DNA of 64,000 bases from Termitomyces sp. T153 (taxonomy: Eukaryota > Basidiomycota > Agaricomycetes > Agaricales > Lyophyllaceae). The first letter of the stretch is position 1, and every line of letters begins with the position of its first letter. The position numbers and the translations under genes were made by a program. Of this stretch, positions 42,718-54,913 are shown piece after piece. Under the pieces are notes generated by a model. It had not been told where the DNA came from, searched no databases, and worked only from the letters and a program-made list of their open reading frames with translations. The stretch is from the NCBI GenBank assembly GCA_018296165.2, contig JACKQL020000058.1, positions 248,001 to 312,000 of the forward strand, in the 5' to 3' direction.

Positions 42718-43007
42718 TACAGAGAAGTCTGGACCATTCTATTGGATGAATTTCATTGAATGACAGACAACAAATGAATGAACCATGTAAATCCATGAGT
42801 TTGTTGAGTGCACATATTTGCAATAATGACCATTTGTTGAAACCAAGATCGACATGACTAACATTGCAAACAAGTATGCATGCATGGTCACACAATAGTA
42901 GGCATATTTTGGAAGGGGACCTAGTCTCATATTCCTGTTGAGTCAGGATTGTATAAATGGGCCATCATTCTGTATGACTGAATGCAACAGTGGAGGCATG
43001 CATATGG

Positions 43008-45532
43008 TTAAATCAAAGGATATCCCTCTTGAGCTGTTAGAATGCATTTGTTCAAGACATTCCACAAATAAAAAACCATAATATAAATACATATGTGAGA
43101 TTTAGGAACATATTCAAAGGTCCCTGCCCCACCAGGTATGGGTATATGAACCTTTTCACCCTCATGACAGATCCATTGGTGTTCAAGATCCAGACAATCA
43201 TCAATAACCAATGTTTCACCATGCTCATCATCCTGAAAAAGCAACTGAACTTTCAGATTGATATAATGAGTATTGCAACACATATGGAAGACTCAAATGT
43301 CAAATCAATTAGGACTCATTCTTCCTCCTCCAATGTATCAAAAACATCCTCCTCATCAGAAGACATGTTCATGTTGCTCTTTGGCTTTTTCTTGCTGCCC
43401 TTTGGTTTTTTACCTGGCTTTGTGATAGGGCCTTCATTGTAATTATCACATTTTGGATTTGCCACAATACAGGAGGATTTTCTTGTTTGGTTTTCTGCTG
43501 TATTGTTATCAATAGACAGTTCAATCTCTACCCTGGACTCTGGGCCAGATATACTGTCTCCACTACTGTCACCTACAGGTGAATTGTGGTGATCAGATGT
43601 ATTGATTGGAGAAGGTGACTGATTGGATTGTTGGGGATCATCACAGTGCAGGGACAACACAGAAGGGGATCCTATATCAATAGATGGATCAATCTCTACC
43701 CTGGACACTGGGCCAGACAGTCCATCTTGACTCCTGTCACCTCCAGGTAAGTTGTGGTTGTCAGATGTATTGTTTAGAGAAGGTGACTGTTTGGGTTGTT
43801 TGGAATATTCACAGTGTGGGGACAACACAGAAGGGGATCCTATATCAATAGATGGATCAATCTCTACCCTGGACACTGGGCCAGACAGTCCATCTTGACT
43901 CCTGTCACCTCCAGGTAAGTTGTGGTTGTCAGATGTATTGTTTAGAGAAGGTGACTGTTTGGGTTGTTTGGAATATTCACAGTGTGGGGATGACCCAGAA
44001 GGGGATCCTACTCCAGTATGCAAATCATTGATGTCTGCCAACTCTGACAAAGGTAGAGAAGGATGGAAGGCATTGCTGACATCTTTTCCTAACATTGCAT
44101 TGAACATATGCAAGTCAATAGGTGGGGAGAAAGACATATCAGGCAAAATACAAGGGTCATTGGGGGTTTGTTGAATAGATGACATGGTAACCCCACTGCC
44201 AGGTTGATAAGAGAAAGGCTAGTCAACAGGAACAGATGACAATGGTGCAGGCAACCATCTGTCTACAGACACAGATCCAAAATAAGAATTGACTGAGAAA
44301 GAGTCAGCACCAAACAAAGAACTAGATGGTATGAGCCCAAAGGTGCTGAATATGTCAGAGGGCATATGTGATATAGGCAATGTTCCATAATCAGACATAT
44401 ATGAATCCATGCTGAAGTCAAGCAATGTAGGAGGGGACAAGTAGGCCATGTCAATACCAGTCAAACCAGGCAATGGTTCTGATGAAGAGGATTCTACATC
44501 ATTGCATTTCTGTTTCCATGACAATACAGTTACAACATCAATCCAGGCTGGAGCATCAGCATGTACTTTTGCAGAGAGATCCTCCAGAGTGGTTGACAAT
44601 TCCTCAAGCAGATCACCTCCTTGCATGGCAGAAAACAGCACCTTCCACAAAGCATGGTCAGCTTCAGAGATTGCTGATGGATGGGGAAGACCACCTATAT
44701 GTCTCCAAAGCTACAAACAATGTAAGGATGCAACAACACATGAAAAGCAACAAGTTATAAGACACCTCTAATAATGAATCCTTTCCAGATAGTGATCTGT
44801 ATTCTCAGGGCAGGAGCAACATGAGTGGAGATACCAGCAGGGCTATATACAACATGTTGTGCATCATAGTAGAACATCCAAATGTACCTGATCCATCTAT
44901 TGTGGCACCATGTATGCTATGAAGGTATGCCAACTCTTCTCAATTGCTTGATCTGCTTTCTCTGACAATATAAGATTGAATATGACATCAAAATAAGTAG
45001 AATAATAAGCATACTCATCAACTATTAGTTATTTGATGGAGGACATGTCTGATGGCAAATACATGTTACCCTGAAGAACATAATAGATAAGTTGTTGAAT
45101 AAATATAAAAATAAATAATATGATGGAAGGTAATAAAGATAAAAATGCACCTTTAAGAGACAGCTCAAGTGGAGAGCAGCAGACATAAGGTTAATTAGAA
45201 TGTTGTGAACACTCTTTTTGGAGACCCACTTTGCAAGATTAGAATACAACTTCATTTGAGTGCTGGTAAAGGAAGATTGTGGATGACTCAAAAGTGTGTC
45301 ATCACCATTAGACTCAGAATTGACTTTGTGTAGGTGCTGTAACAAATTTTTCTAAAATTTGCTGAGTAGAGTAGGAAGTGAGTTTAATGGATTGACTGGT
45401 TATAGAAAAAGGGGTAAGGACAATAAATAGAATAAAGCTCTTAACAAGTACTGTTTGACTGTTTTCCAATACTGGTCCAGCAGTGGATGGCTGGTGAGGG
45501 TTGGCACCATCCACAAGGGTCTGGATATCCAA
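43008..45532 (-). CDS. Upstream exons of the JmjC gene (disordered, repeated)
   Basis: Reading toward the JmjC core, the frames are 45532-45025 (..TQMKLYSNLAKWVSKKSVHNILINLMSAALHLSCLL), 44650-44219 (LWKVLF-type start, LEELSTTLEDLSAKVHADAPAWIDVV), 44185-43316 (serine/proline/aspartate-rich with 56-residue repeats, ending in a basic tract KPGKKPKGSKKKPKS and an acidic end) and 43283-43008 (DDEHGETLVIDDCLDLEHQW). The common strand, codon-like compositions and spacing by AT-rich gaps suggest one multi-exon gene, but I could not confirm the splice sites. No catalytic domain lies here. Confidence 0.4.
43483..43986 (-). repeat. 168-bp coding tandem repeat (56 codons)
   Basis: Units 43651-43818 and 43819-43986 appear identical by eye. 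A diverged unit precedes them (about 43483-43650) and a partial start follows at 43987. The period is a multiple of three, so the frame is kept; each unit encodes a Ser/Pro/Asp-rich block (LPGGDRSQDGLSGPVSRVEI). Confidence 0.85.
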
Positions 45533-45699
45533 TACAGAATAGGCAAGAACTACTTTGAAAAATGCCTCAAGAGCTCTGTCCTTGGTTATGCAAGAAACAA
45601 GTACTCCATGAAGGGTATCTCAAAAAATAGCAAGCACATTGTTGCAGTTAGCCATAGACTAATTAGTTTCACAAACTGCAAGGGCACACACCAGATGCT

Positions 45700-48600
45700 A
45701 AACAAATTATAAGTGTTGAATTAATGATATTTAGGCTACCCAATACTTTGACAGGCCTATTCTCAAAATATTTACTGATATCAAGTGTGTTCAAAATGAC
45801 ATTGGAGTACCAAGAATGCAAACCAAATCTAGGGTTTCCTATTTGGAGATGAGGTAATGGCATAGTACTCATTGCCACCAGGGGAGAAAATGATGTTGAA
45901 AGAATATTGAAATACATGACTCATTATATACAGGAAACACTAATTGTCAATCAAAGTTAGTCAGCAACTGCTGCTGCAGATGTATTAGTAATATGTTAAT
46001 AACAATAAACATAGGTGTTGGTAAGAAATAACCCAGCCAAACACTTTGAAGCAGTAAATGCAACACCAATCATTGAACCAAGTTATTCATAGGTAAGCAA
46101 TTCCAGCCAACACTACAAAGTGGATGAGATTGACATTACAAGAACACAAATACCTAACACATGAAATGTTCACATATACATAGGTATATATATATAATAT
46201 ATGTATATTCCAGTCAATCATGTTTCCAAATAAAGATTGGCAAAATAATAACATCAGAAAGCACACAAAGTAAGAAAATATCATTCAGGTATGGGCCTTC
46301 CCTTTGCTCTTGTGGAGTTTACCCTTTGCAGGTGTATTGTCAGGTGATGTGGGACCAAGACCCAAGGCATACATCAGATCATATAGGAATATAACAAAAA
46401 GAACATTGAGGGTAAGATACCTGCATGTAACACATAAGGATAATCCAGAAGCAAAGGACAAATGGCCAACCCACTTATGTCCCCCAGCTTCATACCAGTT
46501 TATACTGAATCCAACAGTGACAACTGAACCTTCAGGTAGTTCAGCATTGTTATTTTTATAAGAATGCCAGCTAAGCAAAGCATTGAAATCAGCAGGCTGA
46601 AAACAGAAAGGCCTTCCTGTCTCATTTCAACCATTGTAAATAGGCACTATAGTATGTAAGAACAAGGAACAATGGATTTATAACAGTGCAGTACCTTGCT
46701 GATCAAACTCAACAATGGGCTTGTACACATCTGACATGCTAGCAGAAGTAAAAATGGGTGCATTGACCTCTGTGAACATAGAATTGTTACGGCCAACAGA
46801 TGCAGGGCAATTCTTCTGCAGTGTTGCATATCCACCATCTGAACAATGTTACTTAAGCTGAAACATACAAGAGGATGTAGATCACATACCATTATTGTAC
46901 TTGGGTGTCTTACTCTCTCCTTGGAATACAAATGCAATGCCATGGCTGGAAATGGTGCTGCAAATCCCATCTGGCAAATTCATAACCTGGCAAAGCACAG
47001 CAAACTGTCAAAGGGATTCCTGATGGAATTCATACACTTCCAATCTATGCTATCCATACTTCTCAGCAGATCCTCCAACAGCAACAGAACTATGTATCAA
47101 GTGAGAAGCAGATACCATGCCAGAAGATAAAGAAACACAAAAAGGTCTGGACTGGTTGCAGAGGGCCAGATGTTTATTGTTACAATGAAGATTTCTAGGA
47201 TCTATTCTTGCTAGATGGATGTAGAATCCATGGTGAACAAAGATAAGGCCATGGGACAGAGAGCTATATCATAGTGAAATAATAGAAACAGACATGCAAA
47301 TTGTAGATGCACACTCAGTTTTCTGAACTCATATGCTGTGCAACCATGCAGATACAGGAATAATGAAGCTTTCCATCACTGTCATACTTGTCATATCCAA
47401 AAGGCTGCACTTTAAGCTGCTTTCTGCAGGACAGAAAGTTAAGACAACAGAATCTGATAAAATTTATGAGGCAACTGACATACTATAGATGTGACAGACC
47501 CTTGTAACTAGGTTTCATAAAATCCTCTTGATATTGCAGCTGCATGATGGTATACTCAGCCAACTCATTGGTCTCATCAGTAGAGCCATCCAATCTGAGA
47601 GAATAAATGAGTCCGGATCATTTTCCCAGAAAAGTTAGAGTAAAAAAAAAAATAAACCTACTCGTCATGACTACCAAGGTCTTTGCCAGACATATCAGCA
47701 GTATGAATAAGTAAGGGGCTGGCTGTGACAGAGGAAATAGCAGGGACACTTGACCCAACATCAGAAGATATATTTTCAATGAAAGGGTCATCATCAACAA
47801 CAAAATCAGATATATTGTCGCTCTGATAACTTCCAACCTTTTCATATTTGTTTTCATCATTGCTGTTAGCATCCATAGCAGCAAGAGGCCTAGAAGCCAG
47901 ATGTTTGTGGAGACTACAGAATGCATATAAGTTAACAAACAGCTGATACAACATTAACAGTACAACTAACTTAGAAACAACAGGTAATTCCTCATCAGAA
48001 TCTGAAGATATTGTCACAGGACTACCAGGAGAGAGAGGTACAATGTTTGCATCTGCATCAATAACAGAGCTGGATGGTTTAGCCTTTACTGCAGGATAGA
48101 CCTGCATAACAGTGGACAGCTTTTTGGGTGTAACAGTCAGCAATTGCAGCATCTGAAGAGCCTTATGAGTTGGGGTACACGTGTAGCTGCATTATGATCA
48201 GGCAATTCTAAGGTACTGTTATTACCCATAACATACACAGGATGCCTGACAGGAGTCAATTCAGAATCATCAGCATTTAAACTGGCCAATGCATGACTAC
48301 AGAACCAGTCAATATCATGTCATTGAGAAAATAACAAATATATAGAACAGGCATGTCAATAACTGTAGCCCCAACTGTCTTCTTCTTCTTAGGGGAAGGA
48401 GTCAAAGGAGAACTCTCTAGACTGATAGAGGTGAGAATAAGCAAATACATGACTGCAACAGCTAAAAAAATACATGCCTCTTGAGGACAAGTGGAGCTTT
48501 GTGCTTGGTAGGCAACCCATTGACACTATGTATAAATATATGTGTTATAAGCAACCAGTAAAATGGCATGACTTGAAGTATAAGCATATGCAAAATCTGA

Positions 48601-48760
48601 AGAGTTACCCAAAGTTGTTGCAGCATCAACAGGTGATCCAGAGACATTGTCAAATATGCTAGAGAAATGCGAGTCATTATATACATGTTAGAAGGACATA
48701 TAATACAATGACATAAGACTGGAGTTGGTCTTCATTCCTGAGGATATAGACATCAATATC
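45700..48760 (-). other. Hypothetical gene remains, CpG-poor
   Basis: Minus-strand frames include an acidic disordered stretch (48152-47658: SGSPVTISSDSDEELPVVSK, SDFVVDDDPF), a piece at 48300-48170 (ELTPVRHPVYVMGN) and 46578-46285 (LPEGSVVTVGFSINWYEAGGHKWVGHLSF with a basic tail KGKLHKSKGKAHT). They look like exons of one minus-strand gene of a kind often seen near mushroom transposons, but no domain is recognised and splice sites were not resolved. The LTR retroelement at 48761 interrupts the region. Confidence 0.35.
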
Positions 48761-49200
48761 TGTAAGGGTGACCTCTGGAGGCTGTGGCTCAATCACACAG
48801 CTGGCAAAGGGAAATCCAAAGTCTATTCAGTACTGTACAGTGTCTACTGAAATAATACTCACCTGGCAAAGGGAAATCCAAAGAGAAAAAGTCTGGGAAT
48901 TCCCTGGGCCAAGTGTGATGCTGCAGAGGCTTCAGAAGCATGAGAAACAACTGTACAGTATGACAGAGAAAAAAGACACAAGTGATGTGTCAGCAATTGG
49001 TCAGCAGTTACATAAGCCAGTGCCAGTGTCAAAGGGGCCACACTTGTCTAAATTATTGACAAAGAACCGGTGCAGCCTAAGGGCTGAAACTAGGACCAAT
49101 AGATAGAGAAAAGGAAGGAGAATAAAGGAAAACTATAATGGAGCAAATCTGGCAAGAACTGGAGAAGGAGACAGGGAAACAAGTGAGACATCCCCTGACA
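48761..49200 (-). repeat. 3' LTR of the chromovirus
   Basis: 440 bp, nearly co-linear with 54473-54913. It contains two copies of CTGGCAAAGGGAAATCCAAAG. On the minus strand the integrase reading frame runs to the LTR start (VEVLHPRRGVMSGDV). Target duplication ATATC lies immediately to its left. Confidence 0.9.
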
Positions 49201-49209
49201 TCACTCCCC

Positions 49210-50700
49210 TTCTAGGATGCAGCACCTCGACACACTGGGTAGAAGAAGTCACGAATTGCCTGGTCAGCTGGTGAAATAGGGTAGATGCCTCAAATAGCTT
49301 TTGGGACATTGGGATGCCTACAGTAGAAGTCCTGGACCAAGCCTGATGCATGAACATTAGCCTGTGGTTCCTAAGAGATGTCCTCAATGCCATATCTCTT
49401 CCATTTCACCTTGAACTGCAACTTCCCTTAGAATACCATGCTGTCCAAGATTTCCTCCACCTCATACTCCTCCTCATATTGACCAGGACTGGTGGTGGGA
49501 GTGGCTTAGAACTGGTGGTGGGAGTGGCTTAGAACTGGTGGTGGGAGTGGCTTAGAGTAACAGCCTAGGATTGGATCCTCTAGAGCTGGAAACAACTTGA
49601 CTACATTGAAGACTGGATGTAGTTGGGGAAGGCCTGCTAGGAGTTTAAGTCAGTATGCCAAAGGCCCTACCTTCTTCTCCACTGTGAAAGGGCCCAGATG
49701 ACAATGTGACAGCTTCAAGAATGGCCTTGTTGTCTTAATGTCCAAGCTATCCAAGTACACACAGTCCCTGGGCTTGTAACATTTCAGTCATCCTGCCTCT
49801 CATTACAAAACAGGCAGAGATACTGTTCCAGTTCCTGGTTAACATGTTCTGTCTGCCCATCAGACTGAGGGTGATAGGCTGTGGTGGTATGGAGCTTTAC
49901 GCTTAGCAGGCAATACAGTTCTCGAGTGAATTCTGCCACCAACTGAGGGCCTCAGTCTGAGACATACTCATCTGACAGACCATGGAGTTTTCAGACATTC
50001 TTCCAGTATAGGCTGGCCACTCCTAAGGCAGAGCATGTAGTGTGAGTAGGTATGAAGTGAGCCTGTTTGCTGTAGAGGTCTACCACTACCATCACAGCAT
50101 TGTACCCATGAGCATCTGGGAGTTCCACAATGAAATCCACTGATGCAATACTCCAGCAAGCAGCTGGAATAGGAAGTGGGCAGTGGGGTTTGGTGCAGAG
50201 ACAGAGACAGAAGTCGCAGGTGCTAGTGTAGGTGCCTACATATCAGGAGATCTGTGGCCACCAATAGTTCTAGGATACCAGTTCTAGCATCTTCCACCTT
50301 TCAGGATGTCCAGCCACCTAAGAGTCATGATGTTGTTCTACAATGTGCCAGCAAAGTTCTGAAATGTTAGGCACATAAATGTGTCCTCTGAAGGTCAGCA
50401 GCCCATCCTGAAGACCCCACTCATCAGCATGCACTGACTTGACTCCACTTGCCTGTTGAGCTTGTAGGGCCTGTGCAGCCTGGGCAACTGCATCCTCCTG
50501 TGCACCCTCCTGGTTCCCTTGTCTAATGTCCCTTAGAATGTTTGCCTCATCTCCTTGAGCTACAATCCCTTCTAGTGCATGGATGGCAAAGAGCTCTGGC
50601 TTGAGGAAGACAATGTTATTGTTATCTCTTACTCCAGTGCCATGGTCAGCCTGCCTGGACAGTGCATCTGGTTTGCCCATGCTCTGTCCTAGTTTGTGGT
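49210..50700 (-). pseudogene. Chromovirus integrase and chromodomain
   Basis: After an alanine/glutamine-rich spacer and LLTFRGHIYVPNISEL, the integrase zinc-binding and catalytic text is readable in shifting frames (VDFIVELPDAHGYNAVMV, HGLSDEYVSD, AYHPQSDGQTEHVNQELE). The end carries a chromodomain (VEEILDSMVF, LQFKVKWKRYGIEDIS, EPQANVHASGLVQDFY) at about 49470-49320, which marks the element as a chromovirus. Many stops, and a 23-bp triplication between integrase and chromodomain. Confidence 0.8.
49488..49556. repeat. 23-bp perfect tandem repeat x3
   Basis: The unit ACTGGTGGTGGGAGTGGCTTAGA occurs three times without change, just upstream (minus-strand sense) of the chromodomain. As 23 is not a multiple of three, expansion shifts the frame and must postdate functional expression of this copy. 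Confidence 0.9.
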
Positions 50701-52523
50701 GCAATGAGAAGTCAAAGTTGGCCAGATACAGAGACCATCAAGCTTGACGTCAATTGAGTTTCTTAGCAAAATGAAAGTACTCCAGGTTCTTGTGGTCTAT
50801 CCAGACTTTAAACTTATGCCATGCACCCTCAAGGAAATGCTGCCATTCTTCAAAGGACCAAATAATTGCCAGCATCACCTTGTTATGAATCTTGTAGTTC
50901 CATTCTACTGCATTAAGGCTCTTGGAGTAGAAGGCTACTGGATGCTATTTGCCATCTTCCTTTGACTGCTGGGAGAGGACTGCCCCTGTAGCAAAGTCTG
51001 AGCTATCTGCTTCCACATAGAATGGAGAGTTATCATAGGAGAACAGGAGGACTGGCTTTGAGGTCACACTTTGCTTGAGAGCATTGAAGGCAGCTTGCTG
51101 AGGGGGCTCCCACCGCCATGCAGTATCCTTAACTATGAGGTAGAAGAGGGATCATGCATGGTGGGAGAAATCTTGTATGAACCTCTGATAGAAATTGACA
51201 AACCCAAGAAAGGCCTGAACTTCCTTCTTGTTCCTTGGCTCAGGCCACTCTGCTACACCTGCCACTTTAATGGGGTCCATCTTGGCTGTTCCATACAAAA
51301 TAATCAAATCCAGGTACTCCATTTTAGTCTGTTCAAATTCGCACTTCTCAGGCTTTAAATAGAGCTAGTGTTGGTGGAGGCATTCTAAGACCATGCATGT
51401 GACTGGCGATGCTCCTCCAGAGTCCTTGTGTAGATGAGGATATTGTCAAGATACACGCAGACAACACCTTCTGCAATCAGATCATGGAAAATGTCATTCA
51501 TCATAGTCTGGAAGGTGGCTGGACTATTGGTGAGACCAAAGAACATTGCCAGAGGTTCAAAGAGTCCATGATTAGTTTGGAATGCTGCCTTCCACTCATC
51601 CCCTTCTTTGATGTGTACATTGTTGTAGCCCCAGCAGACATCCAACTTTGTAAAATAGCATGCACCTCAAAGGTTATTGACAAGTTCTGAGATGAGTGGC
51701 AAAGAATAGTGGTTCTTCACTGTCATCACATTCAGGACACAATAATCCTGAACCAGACAAAGAGACCCATCCTTCTTCTTAATAAAGAAGACTGGGGAGG
51801 CCATTGGAGACTTGAAGGGTTGTATTCATCCTGAGCTAAGATTCTCCTGCAGAAAAGCATCCAGCTCATCCTGTTCATGGAGTGTGAGTGGATAGACCTT
51901 GCAGCTGGAGGGCTCTGCATCTGGTATTAGCTCAATTGCATAATCCTACTGCTTGCGCTCTGGAAGTGAATCAAAGGAGGCCTTGGAGAATACATCCTCA
52001 AAGTTGTGGAAGTGATTGGGAACAGTGCTATGGAAAGGCTTGGGCTGTGAGTTTGCCACAAATGCCTTAGTCAGATGCTGAGAAATTGTCTGACTGGCCC
52101 AAATCTCTGCCACTGTAGGAGGGGGGCAGAAGGTTGTAGCATAGATCCAATCACCCACCTCTATGGTCTCATCTGGGGACTCTGCATCTGGAGTACAGGT
52201 CCATTCTCCTTCACCTTCCTCTTCCTCTGGAGATTCACACCCAACACCTCAGACATCCTTGTAAAGGGCCTCTCTATGAGGGAATGCCAGAGGGGGGGGG
52301 GACTCAGGAGGTTAAGATCAACATAAGGGAGATGCCCAGCATGACAATCACGCACAGCAGCATGCTCACAAACTTTGGCTCTCTGCTCTTTATGGGCTTC
52401 TTTTGCACAGGTAACACAGCAACATGAGCAACAACTCATCTTCACCTCACCCTTGGTCCAGTCAATTTCTGGGTTGTGTTCACATAGCCAGGTGAACCCC
52501 AAGATCATGTCTTGCTTTTCCAA
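50700..52523 (-). pseudogene. Chromovirus reverse transcriptase and RNase H
   Basis: MILGFTWLCEHNPEIDW and then FEDVFSKASFDSLPERK lead into RT ([60 protein letters not shown]). The catalytic box reads VYLDNILI, where YxDD is expected, so the second aspartate is lost. Thumb/connection text (VQAFLGFVNFYQRFI) and RNase H (FYVEADSSDFATGAVLSQ, FKVWIDHKNLEYF, GKPDALSR) follow, split by stops near 51650, 51360 and 50740. Confidence 0.85.
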
Positions 52524-52544
52524 ACTAGTGATGGCAAAAGCAGC

Positions 52545-53036
52545 TCACTCTGAGTAGTCTTGGTAGTGGAGGACCAGGTCCACCACAGAACAAATAGAGC
52601 TAGCTTTATTAAGTGTACCATCAACATTGTATACAGGGATAGGATGAGAAAGGGGGTGAGTGGTCAGGCAGTGTTGTTGCACATAGTCAGTGTCAAGGAA
52701 GAGGCCTGTTGCACCACTGTCAAGGAGGGCAACCACACTTTGGATCTGCTGGGTGTCCATCGTCTCAATTTCCACCTGTAGCTTCAGGGAGTTGGTAGAA
52801 GGGGTGGAAGCAACAACATAATGATGGGGGAGGTGGCATTCCCATGCAGGGATCCAAAGGCGTGGGCTAGAGAGTGTGTTTCCAGCTGAGACTTTAGCTG
52901 GAAGGGGAGTTTGTACATCTGAGAAGGGGCTTTTTATCATTTCAGGCATAGTATCAACAATGGCAACAGATATATTTGATTTTATGGACAGGGAGGCAAA
53001 ACAATTAGTACTGGGCAATGGGGGCATACTAGTCAT
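52545..53036 (-). pseudogene. Chromovirus aspartic protease region
   Basis: Motif LLDSGATGLFLD (about 52720) is the DSG active site of retroelement pepsin-like proteases that process Gag-Pol. The fold's second strand (VQQHCLTTHPLSHPIPVYNVDG) follows. The frame is bounded by stops. Confidence 0.75.
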
Positions 53037-53219
53037 CCATTGCCCTTTTAAAAATCCTCAGACTCTGTAGGAACCTCCTCCAATACATTGGCCACTTCTT
53101 CAGAATGGACCAGCTATAGGTGCATCTGGAGAGGGGATTCCTGTGGCATCCCAGGCTGCAAGGAGTTGGATGAGCAGCTCTTTTTGCTCCAATCCTGACA
53201 AGTAGCGAACTTCTAGCCC

Positions 53220-54356
53220 TTGAGGATAGTAATGGACAAAATGACCTGCCTTTTCACAGTGTTGACACAGCAAAGGGGTAGTGGACTGCTGTCAGGAAGC
53301 ATCAACATCCATTGGGACTTCTTGAGGTAGGGAGCACAGAGGAGCAATATGAGGCATGAAGGAAGGAGCTGCACCTGGTCATGACAATGCTAATGCAGGT
53401 GCAGAAGAGGGAGCTCAGGGAGTGAACCCTCCACAAGAAAAAGGGAAGGTCGAGGGTTGCGTCCACCACAACTCACATTGCAGTTCCATGAGCTGCCACT
53501 GCTTGCATGCCACTTTGTACCAGGTATTGACACGCTCATCATCTGGGTGCTCCTCTGCCATGCTGTCAATATGATCCCTGAGAGAGGAGTGGAGTCTGTC
53601 ATGGAAGGTTAGGCAGAGTTGTAGACCTTTCAGATATCCAGCCTGTTCAACTAAGGCACAAAAGGAGTCAATGTACTCATTAAGTGACCACTTTCCTTGA
53701 CTATACTGAGTTTGGTCTTGAAGAGAAAGAGCTGCAGTTTTGGCAGGGTCAAGGGGAAAGAACTCTGCTTGGAACTCCTTCTCAAACTCTGTCCAGCTAG
53801 AGAAACTCTCCACTCCTCCTGGGCATTGAAAGATATGCAGTGCATAAGTTGAGGCTAGACCAGCCTTCATGTAGGAGAGGACCCAGGCAATTTTCAAGGC
53901 ATCCAAGGTAAAGGCTTCACTGCTCAGCTGGATATAGGTGATGCAGGACTAGAGGAAACATTCTCCAGCCTTACAATCTCCATCATATATATCAGGGAGT
54001 GCAGGATGAGGGAGGTTGGAATGAGGAGCTGAAAGGCCTAAGCCAGATGCAGATGCAAACTATTTTGCAGCAGCTGGAGCCAAAAAGCCTGAGCTAGGTG
54101 CAGACACAAATCATTCTGCATCTGCTGGGGGCATCAAAGGAGTGGTAGGAGCAAGGGGGAGATGTTCCAGAAGGGCTTGTGGAGAAAGGGACACTGCTTC
54201 AGTAGTTTGACAGAGTCTAGTGAGTTCAGCCATGTGGGAAGTAAGGGAGGCTTGGGTGAGTTGAACCTGTGTCTCCAGGGACAGCAAACAACTCCAGGCA
54301 TTGTCCTGGAGGCTTGAAGCATCAGGGGAAGGTGCTGGAGAGGTTGGCTGGGTCAT
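53220..54356 (-). pseudogene. Chromovirus gag
   Basis: It starts MTQPTSPAPSPDASS, then a helical region and the retrotransposon gag core (WTEFEKEFQAEFFPLDPAKTA, GKWSLNEYIDSF, HIDSMAEEHPDDERVNTW). A zinc knuckle follows near 53262 (CQHCEKAGHFVHYY), in which the last cysteine is tyrosine. Stops interrupt it near 54110 and 53950. Gag would form the virus-like particle. Confidence 0.75.
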
Positions 54357-54472
54357 AGGAAGGGCACAGGGGCACTAAGACACTGGTGGGGGAGAGACCT
54401 TTTAAGGAACCAAATAGAAGCTCAAGTAACTAAAAAGGGGGCTCCCAGACCAAAAATGGAGACTTGTTCTGC

Positions 54473-54913
54473 TGTAAGGGCAGCCTCTGGAGGCTGTGGC
54501 TCAATCACACAACTGGCAAAGGGAAATCCAAAGTCTATTCAGTACTGTACAGTGTCTACTGAGATAACTACTCACCTGGCAAAGGGAAATCCAAAGAGAA
54601 CAAGTTTGGGGATTCCCTAGGCCAGGTGTGACACTTCAGAGGCTTCAGAAGCATGAGAAACAACTGTACAGTATGACAGAGAAAAAAGACACAAGTGATG
54701 TGTCAGCAATTGGTCAGCAGTTACATAAGCCAGTGGCAGTGTCAAAGGGGCCACACTTGTCTGAATTATTGACAGAGAACTGGTGCAGCCTGAGGGCTGA
54801 AACTAGGACCAATAGATAAGGAAAAGGAAGGAGAATAAAGGAAAACTATAATAGAGCAAATCTAGCAAGAACTGGAGAAGGAGACGGGAACACAAGTGAG
54901 ACGTCCCCTGACA
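54473..54913 (-). repeat. 5' LTR of the chromovirus
   Basis: 441 bp, the partner of 48761-49200, with scattered substitutions and a 1-bp indel. It carries the promoter for the minus-strand transcript by family rule. A TGGTCTGGGAGCC word ~20 nt inside the element could be a primer-binding site, but it is unusually far from the LTR. Confidence 0.9.

Larger units (their letters stand above)
48761..54913 (-). mobile_element. Full-length Ty3/gypsy chromovirus
   Basis: Two LTRs (48761-49200 and 54473-54913) with TGT...ACA ends flank minus-strand gag, protease, RT, RNase H, integrase and chromodomain, the Ty3/gypsy order. The 5-bp duplication ATATC occurs on both sides (48756-48760, 54914-54918). 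A polypurine tract (AGAAGGGGAGTGA, minus strand of 49201-49213) abuts the 3' LTR. All genes contain stops, mostly of the CGA-to-TGA kind, and the RT active site is altered, so the copy is dead. By eye the LTRs differ at several percent of positions, so the insertion is old relative to the pogo-type ends but structurally complete. Confidence 0.93.
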
